A stretch of DNA of 64,000 bases from Cerioporus squamosus. Taxonomy: Eukaryota; Basidiomycota; Agaricomycetes; Polyporales; Polyporaceae. The stretch is from contig JABYQS010000092.1 in the NCBI GenBank assembly GCA_022592435.1, forward strand, positions 62,001 through 126,000, written 5' to 3'. The notes under the pieces were generated by a model. The model was given only the letters and a program-made list of their open reading frames with translations, made no database searches and was not told where the DNA came from. Shown here piece by piece: positions 1 through 10,747 of this stretch. Numbering within the stretch: position 1 is the first letter of the stretch; each line of letters starts with the position of its first letter. The translations under genes and the position numbers were made by a program.

Positions 1-114
1 ACAGACAAGGATATCGGACCTCCCCTTGTGAACCACCAGTGGCTTCCGAACCGCCCTTCCACGTCTGGGGACTCCAACATGATACAGGATAATGACGATG
101 GATGGAGTACTCAC

Positions 115-684
115 GGATGACGCCTCGCTTGAGGAACAAAAATGTATATGGGTCGCTCACGTCGACCTCTCTCCATACGAGGTTTGAGGGGAATACGGGG
201 TATTTGGGTGGTCGCCCATGCAGAAGAATGAGTAGTGACCTCTCGCCTCCGAGGTATGCGATGAGGAGATCGAAGAAACAGTAGATTACAAAGGCCTGCG
301 TGCTGGTTAGTCGCGCGAGCAGGACAAAGGAGGCCGGGAACACACCTCGTAGATGTCTCGTACAGCATCAATAAAGAACGCAGCTTCGAGCGAGAATAAT
401 GATATGAAGGATGCGATAGCGTAGAGCGGGACCATGAGCATGATCCGTATCACTTGTCTGTCGGTGCCCGCGAGTAAGCCTACTTCGACTCATAGCGGGA
501 GCGCAACCATGGCAACGTACCGTTGCAGGTGTGGTTTCCGATAGTTCTTGAGGTGCATGATGATAGAAACGGCAGACACGAGGGTAGCGATGGTCGTACA
601 GAGTCCAGCGACGAGCAAGATGGGGAAGGGCAGCGCAGAGCCAGAGCCATGACCGAGCTTGGGGAGGAGAGAGTCCGAGCCCAT
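115..684 (-). pseudogene. TMEM184/Ost-alpha (DUF300) gene fragment, array copy 1
   Basis: Minus-strand exons at about 521-684, 346-457 and 115-295 encode the N-terminal half of a DUF300 (organic solute transporter alpha/TMEM184) membrane protein. Visible landmarks are a first membrane segment ending in LKNYRKPHLQR, then AAFFIDAVRDIYE, then AFVIYCFFDLLIAYLGGERS and VDVSDPYTFLFLKRGVI. The remaining 3' exons would lie left of base 1. The coordinates and sequence match the second copy exactly with an offset of 13078. The second and third copies lack the middle of the gene, so this one is presumably also defective, but its 3' part is not in view. Confidence 0.7.
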
Positions 685-1482
685 CGCGCCGCGCACGTTG
701 GACGCTGTCGCAGTCGTCGTCGACGTCGTGGAGGACGGTGGTGGAGCCGAGTCGCAACCCGCGCAGCTGCGAAGTCAATGACGGTGGTTCCAGGCGCCCA
801 ACGGGGAGTGCCGCGCTCTGGCTGTGCACCTCCTCTCCTCGCGTCCGAGGTTTCCCTTTGTCGCCCTCTTCCTTCGCCGCTCAAGACGTCGCTCCGGGTC
901 GTCCAGTGCAGGCGCGTCGCTCTCGCTCACGAGCGTTCGCTGCAGCAGCGTCCGCCCAGCACTCAGTGGCACTCACTCCGTCTCCCTGCCTCTGCGCCTG
1001 TCCGCCCGTCCGCCCGTCCTCCGCTGCTCACCCTCTCGACTCGACGATTCGTGCGCCGGTGGATAGCGAGGCTGATGGAGGCTGGGAAGGCCGGCTGTAG
1101 TACGCTTCCGCGATGTAGTAAGCACAGCAATGGGATCTCTCTGGATATGCCACGCACCTCGTCCGCTCCACGTCTGCGCACATGTCTCCGCGCCGCAACA
1201 CACATCCATCCGCCCCCAGACCTCAGGCTCGTGCTTTGGCGGCAGCGCGCTCCAGCTACGCGGACATGGTGCACGCCTACTCCCGCTGCTACTACTTCTC
1301 AAGGTACGTCTCCATGATCTGGAGCACCTCGGGCGATGCTCACTTGATCACTCTAGCTGCCAGCTACTACGCTTGCCACGCCGGCCGACGGCCGAGAGAT
1401 CCTCGCGCCCGCACGCACTCTCCCTCTCTACCCATAAATCCGGTCGGCGCACCCGCTTCCGTCCTCCACCTGCCTCACGAAT

Positions 1483-1974
1483 ATGTCGCAACGCTTGCGA
1501 ATGGCCCTGCCCAACGTGAGCCGACCAGTCGTCGACGCCCCGACCGCCGCCTCGCGGGAATCACAAGAACTCTGCCGACTGCCCGACAGACTCGCCCGTA
1601 CCGGCAGCACATCGTCGCGCACGCATGCGCTATTGTACGTGAACGATAGCGGCGTGCTCTACGAACCCGGGAAGGTACGTTTCGCCCGGATCGGACGCCT
1701 CTACGTCCGTCTACGCTCGGAATCCCGCCGGCTCCCACTCAAAACCTCAAGTTTCGACTAACGCACCCTGCAGAGCTCCAGCCGTGTCCCGACACAGCGT
1801 CCGGACACGCCTGCAACTCTTTGGGCCAATGCGCGCCGGTCTCGCGCCGATCGGACGAGGTCAAAAATCGCGTCCAAAACGCGATATCGTTGCTCGTCGG
1901 GAGACTCGACCGAGCACCTCGCCCTCCCGCCCCGTCCCTACCCCGGCGACCCTCACAACCGCCTCTGGCACTAG
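1483..1974 (+). CDS. Possible short two-exon gene (unit A), unrecognised
   Basis: A candidate reading frame starts at ATG 1483, runs to 1674 (ending NDSGVLYEPGK), and is followed by a well-formed intron 1675-1773 (gtacgt donor, ctaac branch motif, ctgcag acceptor). It continues in phase at 1774 to a stop at 1972-1974 (ending PYPGDPHN then RLWH), 130 aa in all. An alternative upstream start at 1182 with an intron at about 1302-1352 is also plausible, and GC-rich open frames are common here. No family recognised. An identical copy lies at 14561-15052. Confidence 0.25.
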
Positions 1975-3530
1975 CGGCGGACTCATACAAGTGCCGTAAG
2001 ACGTCGCGAACGCGCCGGAACGGCGAGACGATGCCGCTCGCTGTGCCCGACTTCGCGGTCACCGCACCACAAAATGCGGCACAAGTCCCGCAGTTCACCC
2101 CCCAATGCAGTCCAATCGAGCGTCCTCGGACGCACTACCCCCCAGCAATGCGCACTCCCAATCGTCAGCCGCCACGACGAGGTCCGGAAATCAGTCAACA
2201 GACCCGATTTCATTGCACCTCCCGCCGCCGACCACGTCCGCCCGCTCTCCCGGGCTCGCTCCTCATCCGGCAGACGCGCAGCAAGCAGCGCCGCACTAAG
2301 CCGGTCTCAAAGCATGCGTGCGGCTCTTTCCCGCGCCGCCCGGACGCGTCCAAAGCTCGGCACTCCTCGTCCATGCCCGGGCGGCACCCCCAACACCAGA
2401 CCGGCCAAATCTCGACCCCCTCTACACGTATCGGGCTCAAATCACGTCGCCCGAGACGCACCAAACACCCCGCACCGACTCCACCACTCTGCACGTCGTC
2501 CCGCGGAGGTCTCAAAATCGGTCCGAAGACGCGATTTCATGGCATCTTCGCCCGCCGGACACTGTCCTCCGGCTCTCTCGCCCGTGCAGCGCGTCCGGCC
2601 GGCGCGCGACGACTTGAATCTCGTCAGGACGGACCTCAAGAGCCTGTCCGACGCGGTTGCGCGTCACGAAGACGCGTATGAACATCTCGAGGAGTCGTCT
2701 GCCTCCTGCCCGGCTGCACACCGACACTCGACCGGCCGTATCTCGACCATCCCGGGGCCGTTCGACGTCAACCCCAGTGCGATCGGACGCACTGAACAGC
2801 CCGCATCGACTGCGCGACACCGTGCGCCGCTCCGCGCACGTCTCAAAATCGCTCTCGAGGGCCGATTTCCATTGCGCTCGTCCCCAGGCACGACTTCCGC
2901 CGCCTCTCTCGCCCGCGCATTGCGTCCGGCTGCCGCGCAACGACTTGCGCTGTGGAATTAGGAACCTCAAGACTCGGTGTGGGCCGGTTACGCATCGCGG
3001 AGACGCGTTTGAAAAAAAAAATCGCTTCCCTGCCCGGCCACTGCCAGTGTCCCCGGCCATGGTACCCGACAGTCGACCGGCCGTATCTCCACCACCCCGC
3101 GTCCGATCGATGTCAATTCGAGTGCGCTAGAGTGCACCAACGGATGCGTATCGACGACGCGCACTCCACGATGCTCCTAGCAAGTCTCAAAATCGCTCTC
3201 GAGGAGCGACTCCATGGCCATCTCGCCCCGGCTTCGATTCTGCCCTGGCCCCGGCTGCTCATAAACGGACCGCAGGCACTCTCGAAGCGTCGCAACAGTC
3301 CTCAAGACCGTGCTCGACACTCATCAGCATCGCTTGGGCGCGTGCTAGCAACTCGTCCGGGCGACGGTCCAGCCCGAGCCGGAGCGGGCAGTCAGTCTCG
3401 CGGACTCGGACTCGCGATCCGAGCCCGGTACGTCGACGAAGCGGTCTGCCGCCAACGCAGACGTCGGAGCTGTCTGAAGGCAAGGATAACGCAGGCTCCC
3501 GAGCTGCCAGTAACAGTCGGCGTCGGGTAA
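1861..3530. repeat. Five degenerate direct repeats of about 330 bp (unit A)
   Basis: A block beginning with the motif tcaaaatcg, followed by a short variable stretch and cgatttc, recurs at about 1861, 2184, 2512, 2843 and 3186, giving spacings of 323 to 343 bp. A second shared motif (ccggccgtatctcgacc and variants) follows at similar offsets. Copies are clearly diverged from one another, unlike the two array units. All six frames are largely open because of the high GC content, so coding potential cannot be judged by ORF length here. An identical block lies in unit B. Confidence 0.7.
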
Positions 3531-3580
3531 TCGCCTCGGGGACGACATCGCGTCGACTCCGAAGCGCGCGTCGCCGCGGC

Positions 3581-5090
3581 TCAAGACCGCACTTCCCGGG
3601 TGTGGTACAACACCAGCACGTCAGGATCGTGCATCGTGAGCTCTGGATGCTCACGCGTATGTCTGTCGGGCTGATCACTTCTCACAGGCACCCTGTCACC
3701 TGGACCTCCGAGTCCAAAGCCGGGCCGGCTGCATTCGAAGACGCCGCACAGAACGCAAGACGGCGACAACGATAGGACACCCGCGTGGCTGTGAGCCTCA
3801 CACGGACGCCAGCACGGCGTGCGCAACTGTCTCGAGGCTCGGGAGCTCAGGACGGCACTCGGCGCACTGCCCATGGCCATAGGAAGGCGGATATGTAGCG
3901 GCGCGGGCTGCGGGAGACTCGGAGAGCTCGGGAGCGCATCACGGGCGCGAGCGCAAGCACGACGCAGTCTCGGGTGCCACGCCCGAGGACGTCGTGCTCG
4001 CGCGTCGCGGCCGGGAGGCGTCGGGCCTGCTCTGTGCAGTGCGCGCCCGTGTGTAGTAGACAGCGCGTGTAGCGTAGTCTTTCGAATGCAACTCATGTGC
4101 CCCGGGACGGTGCTGCAAAGTAAGCTGCGTTTAGTACGAAGGAGGAGGTCGCACGGGAGGTGGCGTGGAGCGTGCGGCTCTGTGTGTACGATGCGACGGC
4201 CGATGGGGAGGCCGAAAGACGTCTCTTGGCCGCTAGGAACGCGACCCACGCTGGGCAGCACCGGCAACGTCCTAGCGGCCTGTGGGAGCTTGCGCATTTG
4301 CAAGAAGTAGTCAGCTCCTATACGACATTCCGCTGAGAACGAGAGCACTCACGTCCAGTGGGAGAGTATCGAATGCATGCATGTTTCTCATCTGCGCGAA
4401 GGTCGGAAGCGTGAGTGATCTCGCACTTCGAGAGCATACTAGTAGCAGTACTTACTTGCTCGAGAGGGTCCGTAAGCTTCGCGAACTCCGAGCCTCTACG
4501 GCAGCGATCTGTCAACAGGCTCAATGAGAATAGACTGCTCGAGATATGCAAGTAGGGAGAACATACTACCTCCGGGTTCGGCTAAGTTTGTGTGCACCGG
4601 CCGCGGCTTTGTCTGGAAGGCCGAAGATGTCAGTAAGCAAAGCCGAATGTTGCATGGAAAAGGACTCACTCGGAGCTCGATCGTACGTGTGCTGCCTGAG
4701 CGACGGAGCGAGTCGCGAAGGCTATAGAGGAGTACGTCAGCGGAGAATGATGGCTAGCGAACGCATGCATACCTGCTATGCGAGCTGCCCTCCCGGATAT
4801 CCTGCTCTACAGGTATGTGTTAGAATAAGCCTCGTAGTGTGCAAGGGCTCGAGACTCACCATGGCTACGTCGAGGAGCTCTTCCATGTCCAGTAGCTACT
4901 ACCAGGTCAGTGGCATGGCAGACGAGAAAGGTGGGATGAATAAGAGCGATGCATACGTACCTGATCGACTTGAGACAGCACGCTAACCTGTTGGACAGTC
5001 GTCAGCGATGAACAGGATAGACGAGTCAAGATAAGAAGACGGACCTTCCTCGATTGATGAGCCGTCGACGCGTCCGACCATCCGGGGTAC
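3581..5090 (-). CDS. Orphan intron-dense gene A (unit A), 5' end not resolved
   Basis: Nine successive minus-strand exons join with consistent codon phase: 5045-5090, 4961-4982, 4860-4898, 4773-4806, 4670-4721, 4570-4612, 4456-4508, 4353-4391 and a long last exon 3581-4279. The translated segments include YPGWSDASTAHQSRK, then QDIREGSSHSSLRDSLRRSG, then HTNLAEPGDRCRRGSEFAKL and TDPLEQMRNMHAFDTLPLD, then an Arg/Pro-rich tail of about 233 residues ending HTREVRS. Every intron has a GT donor and AG acceptor, most with a branch-like motif. Mid-size exons of 22-53 nt are unusually small. I do not recognise the family. Exons upstream of 5090 were not found. The phase agreement over eight introns, rather than any homology, is the evidence that this is a real gene; the long tail exon is less certain because GC-rich frames stay open by chance. 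Confidence 0.5.
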
Positions 5091-7581
5091 CTAGCAAGCG
5101 TGAGCATAAGTACCGGGCACTGGGACAGTCTACGAGTAGCGTCAAGGTCGCCGCAGTATAGAATGGTGCAAGGGAGGGAGAACGAACACGGGATGGGGCT
5201 CGAAGCGAACAGTACAGGTACAAACAGTACTACTACTAGACGGCCGAGGGCCAAGTACAATGCTACTAGTATCGTAGACGATGGAACAAGCATATAGAGT
5301 AGAAGCAATGGTAAGGGAGAACAAGCAGTGAGCGAGTACGAGCAAAGGGATATCGGAAACGGGACATAAGCAAATGGGGAAGGGAGACAAGGTGGGGGAC
5401 AAGCAACATGAAGGGCGGAAAGGGCAGGAGGGATGGGGAGGTCGAGCGCGAGGGCGGAGGGTACTTATAGACAGCAGGATCGCATTCACGGAATGCTCCA
5501 ACGTTTTCGCTCTCCGGGGTCCGAGTGCCAGCAGGAACTCGAGGGCCGACCGTGTCGGCTCGTCGTCCAACCAGCGGGCGACACGGAGTGATGAGGACTT
5601 GGAAGAGCGGGTTCAGGGAGTCCAGACGGAGGAGAAAGACTGAGACGATTCGACGCGAGAGAAGTCCGCGCATCTAGTGCATGGCTGTCCAGAAGTTACG
5701 GCACATAGACGCCAGGAAGCTGATGAGCTGATTCCGGCTCGAATTCTGGTCGTAGCGGCGGCATATCGAGGGAGGAGACCCGGGTCATTGAATGGGAGCA
5801 TTCTGTGCATTTTCCTAGGTTTCCCCTAAGTTTCAACGTAGTCTAGCTCCTAGACAGGCGGTACGCACCTGCTATGTACGCTGCTTGAGCCTTTGACTGA
5901 GGGAGGGTTGACTGCACAAGGGAGACTTGTCGTGCGGACGCTGCAGCCGCGTCCTGGAACTCAAGTTGGCGGCCGGAAGCTGGAAGGGTTGCCCAGGTTA
6001 TCACAAAAATCACCATGTATCAGTCACTAGCTATGGTACATATAGCTTACATTATGTATTCTGTTTGCTGGCGCGCTTTGAAGCAGGATGATAGCAAGCA
6101 TCGGAGAGGAGGAGAGCCGGCGAGCGTTGAAACTAGGGTCGAAGCTCGAGAGCGCTTAGCTTGCCTTTTGCGGACGAGGCGCGTTCCGACGGCGACGTGA
6201 CGCTCGTCTTTCATTTGTGCGGCACGCGTACGGCTCAGACTCTGACCGTTGCACGTGGCACTCTCATTTGAGCTCGTTCTTCTCCTCTTCTGTTGCTTTG
6301 AGGCTCTCTATCACACTGCCCGACAACTTCTTGCTCGATCTCAAGCTCAAGTTCGCCGGCCTCAGCAAGTTGTCTCCATAAGTTCTTGTTTGCAAGTGGC
6401 ATCCCGAGACGTATTGCACTGTAAGTCGCTACTGTTTCAGTCTATGTTCTGACCTGTGGCCAACAGTAATCCCTTGGAAATGCACCTGCTAGCAGCACTT
6501 CTCCAAGTCCCAGTCCCGGTCGACCTCTCCGAGTCTCGAGTTCTCTCGGCCAGCAAAGACCAGCCTTTCTCCTCAGCCAAGCGAGTTTGCTTCCTCGGCG
6601 AGATAGAGCTCTCGGCGCTCCGTCTGATTGCGACTCTAGAGCGTCTTTGGGGCGGCAGAGTGGAATTCTTTTCGGGCGATCCTCTGTGCCGGCTTCTTTC
6701 CTGACGCGCTCACGTAGCCACATTCTGACTTGCTCCGTCGCTGTATTCCCACACTGTGTGCTCCCCGTGCTCTTTAGCAGCTTCAGATCTCAGTGTTCTG
6801 GCATCAAACTTGGTTTCTATGTTCTGAATGCCATGGTAGCTTGGGATTCTCTTCCACAATCCACTGGCCGGCCCTAACTTGATGAGTGTATAGGCGTTAA
6901 TTCAAGCCCAGCCAGTGGTCAGAAGAGTCAATGGATGTTAAAGGTCGGCTCAAACTCCTTGCCGACAGACCCGGGATAGCCGTACGGTGACAGAGAAGCC
7001 CGCTCCGCCTGATATCTGAGATGTCCAGGACTCCGAGATACGTAAGACATTGCAGCCACTGAATATCCATAACAAGATCCTGTCCACGCATTCTCACCAT
7101 GCAGACTCTTGACCCCTGAGCTATTCAGGATAGACTGAATATACTGATTTTGAGTAGTCCTAACCAGTCCTGCATCTCAAGAAAATGCAAGCACTCTCAG
7201 CTCAGCCCTGCACAGGCTGGCGCTGCATCAAGGGATTCCGAAGTATGTCAGTGGGTATCCAGGTACAGAATCAGATGCTGTAAGGACGTCTGTGCTTCCT
7301 GCGTCCAGCCCAGGTGTTGATTTCAGGCTGATTGGGCTTCTCATTTCCGCATGGCGCAGAAGCGGAGAGGACGGCACCGGAAAGGTTAGTAGGCTATGTG
7401 AGATTCCCATAATTGAGCAACATGTCTGATCAATGGACTGTCTAGGCTCGCATGGCCGACGCTACAGTGCATCCCTCGCCGGTGGCATAACATCAGACTG
7501 TGCACCTGAATAAATTGTATGTTAGATTGAACATGCTCTGTATGATACATCCACATCCACAGGTCCTGGTACGAAGGCTTC
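5091..7581. other. Array segment without a supported gene (unit A)
   Basis: No reading frame here shows phase-consistent splicing. A purine-rich run near 5370-5460 and donor-like motifs on the minus strand near 5866 suggest there could be 5' exons of gene A, but I could not connect them. The corresponding unit B segment is about 18164-20440. Confidence 0.4.
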
Positions 7582-7803
7582 ATGACTCCTGCTACGAGAA
7601 ACCATGGCCAGACCAACACACAGAGCGATGGTGACAACATATCGAAGCTCTCACGAGATGAAGCCCTTGATAGACTTCGCAACAAGATTGTCGACGGTCT
7701 TGGTAAGTCCACCCGGTCCGAGTCTGTACAATTGATTCCTTGAGCTTATCTGTCTGTTATCTGCCCGCGGAGTCTACGGGGAAGCCTGGTGTCCACTGTT
7801 AGC

Positions 7804-8481
7804 ATGCATTGGGAGGAGCACGACTATGTCGACTGCACAGTCTGCAGCGAGGGCAAGATGCTCCAGGGATGGCCGGCACACATCCCGTTCGGGGAGCTCT
7901 GCCGGATTCGAGGCGGCGCGGCACCATTCAGAGAGCTTCTCGCGCTGTGGAACGCGGGCATACTCCGATGGCGCGATGTCACGCCAGAGGACCTGCGCAA
8001 TGCGGAGCTCGACCACCGAAGTGTCCTGCCAAGCACCCCGGTTCCTCCTCGACCATGGGGCGGGTCCGCTCTGCACACCAACGCGCAGTGGGTCGTCGGC
8101 ACACTCACAATGCATGTCACCACTCCCGCCGCAATACGCTGCAAGACACCGCCGCCCGACGTTCGCACGGACGATGACTCCGTGCGACCAAAGAAGCGTC
8201 GCCGTCAGAAGAAGCTCGTGGACGATAGTACGATCTCTGGACCCTCCGCGAAGCGTCACCGCCGTGACAGGCCTCCCACGGACGAGCCATCCTTGCTGCG
8301 TCTCCGGCTGGGGCAACGCTCGGACAACAACACGGTCCGAGTCCATCGCTTCCACAACGTGAAGAATGGGGTGAAGACCCCACAGTGGATCCAAGGCGAC
8401 GACTCCACACCCGGTGGATACATCGTCTTGCCGAAGGAGCTGGGGCAGGCCTTGGAGGAGGGCAGAGCAGTGCTGGACTGA
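7804..8481 (+). CDS. Orphan gene B (unit A): basic nuclear-type protein of about 225 aa
   Basis: Open frame from ATG 7804 to the stop at 8479-8481. It begins MHWEEHDYVDCTVCSEGKML, contains a CxxC pair, a Trp-rich stretch (RELLALWNAGILRWRDVTPE), a strong nuclear-localisation-like run (RPKKRRRQKK) near the middle and a C-terminal segment QRSDNNTVRVHRFHNVKNG. The frame is open for five codons upstream (from GTG 7789). A preceding exon at 7582-7702 (MTPATRNHGQTNTQ onward, ending at a gtaagt donor) could join at 7745 in phase, but only through a 42-nt intron. No family recognised. The composition, with Cys pair and NLS, suggests a nuclear protein, which is inference. The unit B copy has lost the first two thirds. 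Confidence 0.5.
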   Translation: MHWEEHDYVDCTVCSEGKMLQGWPAHIPFGELCRIRGGAAPFRELLALWNAGILRWRDVTPEDLRNAELDHRSVLPSTPVPPRPWGGSALHTNAQWVVGTLTMHVTTPAAIRCKTPPPDVRTDDDSVRPKKRRRQKKLVDDSTISGPSAKRHRRDRPPTDEPSLLRLRLGQRSDNNTVRVHRFHNVKNGVKTPQWIQGDDSTPGGYIVLPKELGQALEEGRAVLD

Positions 8482-9297
8482 CATACACGGATCGTTGTCG
8501 TGTGTAGTATGGCGAGTTCTTTCCTGCAGCTCCCAGCGCTATACGCCGATGTTCTGTCACCGGAAGGGGCCTACTAGTGAGGCTGGAAAGAGCCGAGGGC
8601 GGCCGCCCGATTGGGCACTCTGCGGTACGCACCGAACGGCCGTCCGAAGCTGATTCTTCTCACTTTCTGAGCAGAACATGCGGGCAGTGTAGGGGCGGTC
8701 AGAAGCCGTCAACCTCTTTAAGGTTAGCGAACTTCAGATGGGACGCGGGCTTCTGCCGAACAAACAAGAACAACGCGGGCGATGGCCGCTGTTTGCGTTT
8801 ACCCTCACGCCCTCGCTCTCTGTCCCCCCCCTCTCTGCTTACCGCCCGACTCCGACATCTCGCCGCTCAACGTCTCCCCAAGGCTCTGCATCTACGTGAA
8901 GAATACACAAGGTGTGTACTCACCATCGCGTCGCAGTCTGGGTATGTGAAAGAGCTGGTCGTGTCTGAAGACGTGTCGAGGTTGTTGACGAAGCCGCGGC
9001 GGATGTGGACAAGGAGTGACGCGGCAGCATGTCTGCCTGAGCATTTGCTCCGCGCCGGCGGCCCACATTTGCTGCACTGACAGAAATGCCTGCATTTTGT
9101 GTGCGGCAGAGCCTTGCGGGAGACATGTGTGTGCGTGCAGACCGTGGACTTGAACGGCTGCGCAGCGCGAGCCTATAACTAGATTGAACGCGCCAGGCAC
9201 AGTTAGCATTGCCATAGAAAGCCTGCAGTGCGTACTCACCTGTGCGTAATAGTGCTTGGATCATCTCATCGACGCTGCGCGTGTTCAGTCCATGTTT
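8482..9297. other. Array segment between genes B and C (unit A)
   Basis: 3' flank of gene B and of gene C, which are convergent. Donor-like motifs on the minus strand near 8923 and 9236 suggest further unassigned exons, perhaps a longer form of gene C, but none could be joined in phase. Confidence 0.35.
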
Positions 9298-10287
9298 TCA
9301 CCACGACGAATACCGCGCTGAAGACCGGCGGCTCGGCTCTTCCAGGCTGCGGTTGCATGTCGTCGGCTTCTGCTTGTCTTCTGCGTTTTGTGGTGTTTTT
9401 GCTTACATATCTTCTTCGGCAGCTTCAGCAAACCATGTCTGTTAGTCGCGGTTCGCAGTACGAGGAGCGTCACTCGTGGTGGTTTTGGCAGGTGAGTGCT
9501 TACCGGCGTCTGAGCTGCCTTCTTTGGGAGCGCGCCTGTCGTGCGACTTACCTCCAGCCTCCAAGCTAAGCTTCGACTTGTACGCCGGGAGCTCTGGCAA
9601 CTCGTAGATGGTAGCAGTCAAGACATCGGCGAAAGACGACCACCAGAGGCAGCCAGGGCGAAGACAGGTACGCAGAACAGCTCCAGCAGGCTCGGACTTG
9701 TACTTACCTTCCGGGTCGCGTTGCAGCTTCCTCCTAGGTTGAGCAAGCGAAGTACAAAGACCAGACCTCGAGCGATGTCCGAAAGACCCGGGCATGAAGA
9801 GTCGTCGGTACTTACTTGGCTCAGTGATAGACCGGCCGGACTGGAACTCACCTTGTCGATTGACCAGATCGCGAGCCGCAGGCGACGCCGAATGGCAAGA
9901 CCTCCAGGAAGAGCGAGCAGTGCGGAGAGGCACAGGTATGCATGCACGATGTCGAGCAGCCAGATCGACAGACTCACGTTCCTGCCATACCGTCGCAGTT
10001 GTCGCAGCGGTCTTGACGGTCCCCAGACACAGTCCCTGGAGCCGTGAACACGAGATCCACACGCCGGTGCATAGAACATTTGTCATCATGGCATGGCGCG
10101 TGTGACTGACCTGCGTATCCGATATGGCCAGGTTCTTCGATGTTTCCGGGTGTCCTGAGCATCAGCAAGGCCAAGACTTGCAGCCAGGTATGTCGAGGTG
10201 GCGCGGATGCAGAAGAACCTCCTTCTCACTGACCTGATAGCCTGTCCTGTCTAGGGCTCCGTCGGTTTCCCGCTGCAACCCAGCCAT
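9298..10287 (-). CDS. Orphan intron-dense gene C (unit A), about 139 aa in 8 exons
   Basis: A complete model on the minus strand: ATG 10287 and exons 10234-10287, 10111-10154, 9978-10035, 9852-9901, 9708-9766, 9504-9593, 9407-9422 and 9298-9346. The total is 420 nt, a multiple of three, and all phases agree. It starts MAGLQRETDGALDRTGYQ and ends with a charged tail: DPEELPAYKSKLSLEAGG, HDRRAPKEGSSDA, AAEED, then ILEEPSRRSSARYSSW. Donors are mostly canonical (gtcagt, gtgagt, gtaagt). Some introns could be retained: the third intron read through would encode a hydrophobic stretch (SLSIWLLDIVHAYLCLSALL), which might be a membrane-anchored isoform. No family recognised. The start codon and the last three exons are lost in unit B. 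Confidence 0.5.
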
Positions 10288-10747
10288 CGACAGATTTCGG
10301 CGCCGCTGGCTACGGGGAGGCTCGGCTCGAGAGGCGGGCAGATGGTGGTCGAGAGGACGCGTTCGGGAGAGATCGCGAGGCTTTATAGTCGGCAGGGTGG
10401 TCTCAGGACTCGACATGGGCGCAGGGGAGGACGTCGTGACGTCAGGCATCGTCGCGCTATTCGGCAGCGCGAGGCGCATTGTGCAGCTGCGCTCAACTAG
10501 TCTTCAAGAGCTGCGCGGCAGCGAAGGAAGCGGTCATGACCGTGAGTATTCCGGCTGATCTTCCTCTCCCACTCACGCTGACCGAGGTGCCGTGCACCCA
10601 GTGTTGAACTCACATCTCTCGCCGCCGATTCTATCTTCGACGCAACCTCCCGAGGACGACGCGAACGCGCGCCAGCAGCCTCCGCAGTCTCGTCTTGCTT
10701 CAAGATGTCGCAATGGACGGCCGACTCGCAGAGGAGACTTGGGATGA

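Noticed and set aside
523..1317. 264-codon plus-strand open frame (and copy at 13601-14395)
   Set aside because: Overlaps the DUF300 exons in another frame, has Arg-rich random composition and no ATG-linked domain; a shadow of GC-rich DNA.
1821..2961. Two long overlapping plus-strand frames over the 330-bp repeats (286 and 295 codons)
   Set aside because: Open in several frames at once because of the GC-rich repeats; the residues differ between repeat copies without frame conservation.
7386..7712. 108-codon minus-strand frame in unit A
   Set aside because: No splice or domain support; the plus strand has a better exon candidate here (7582-7702).
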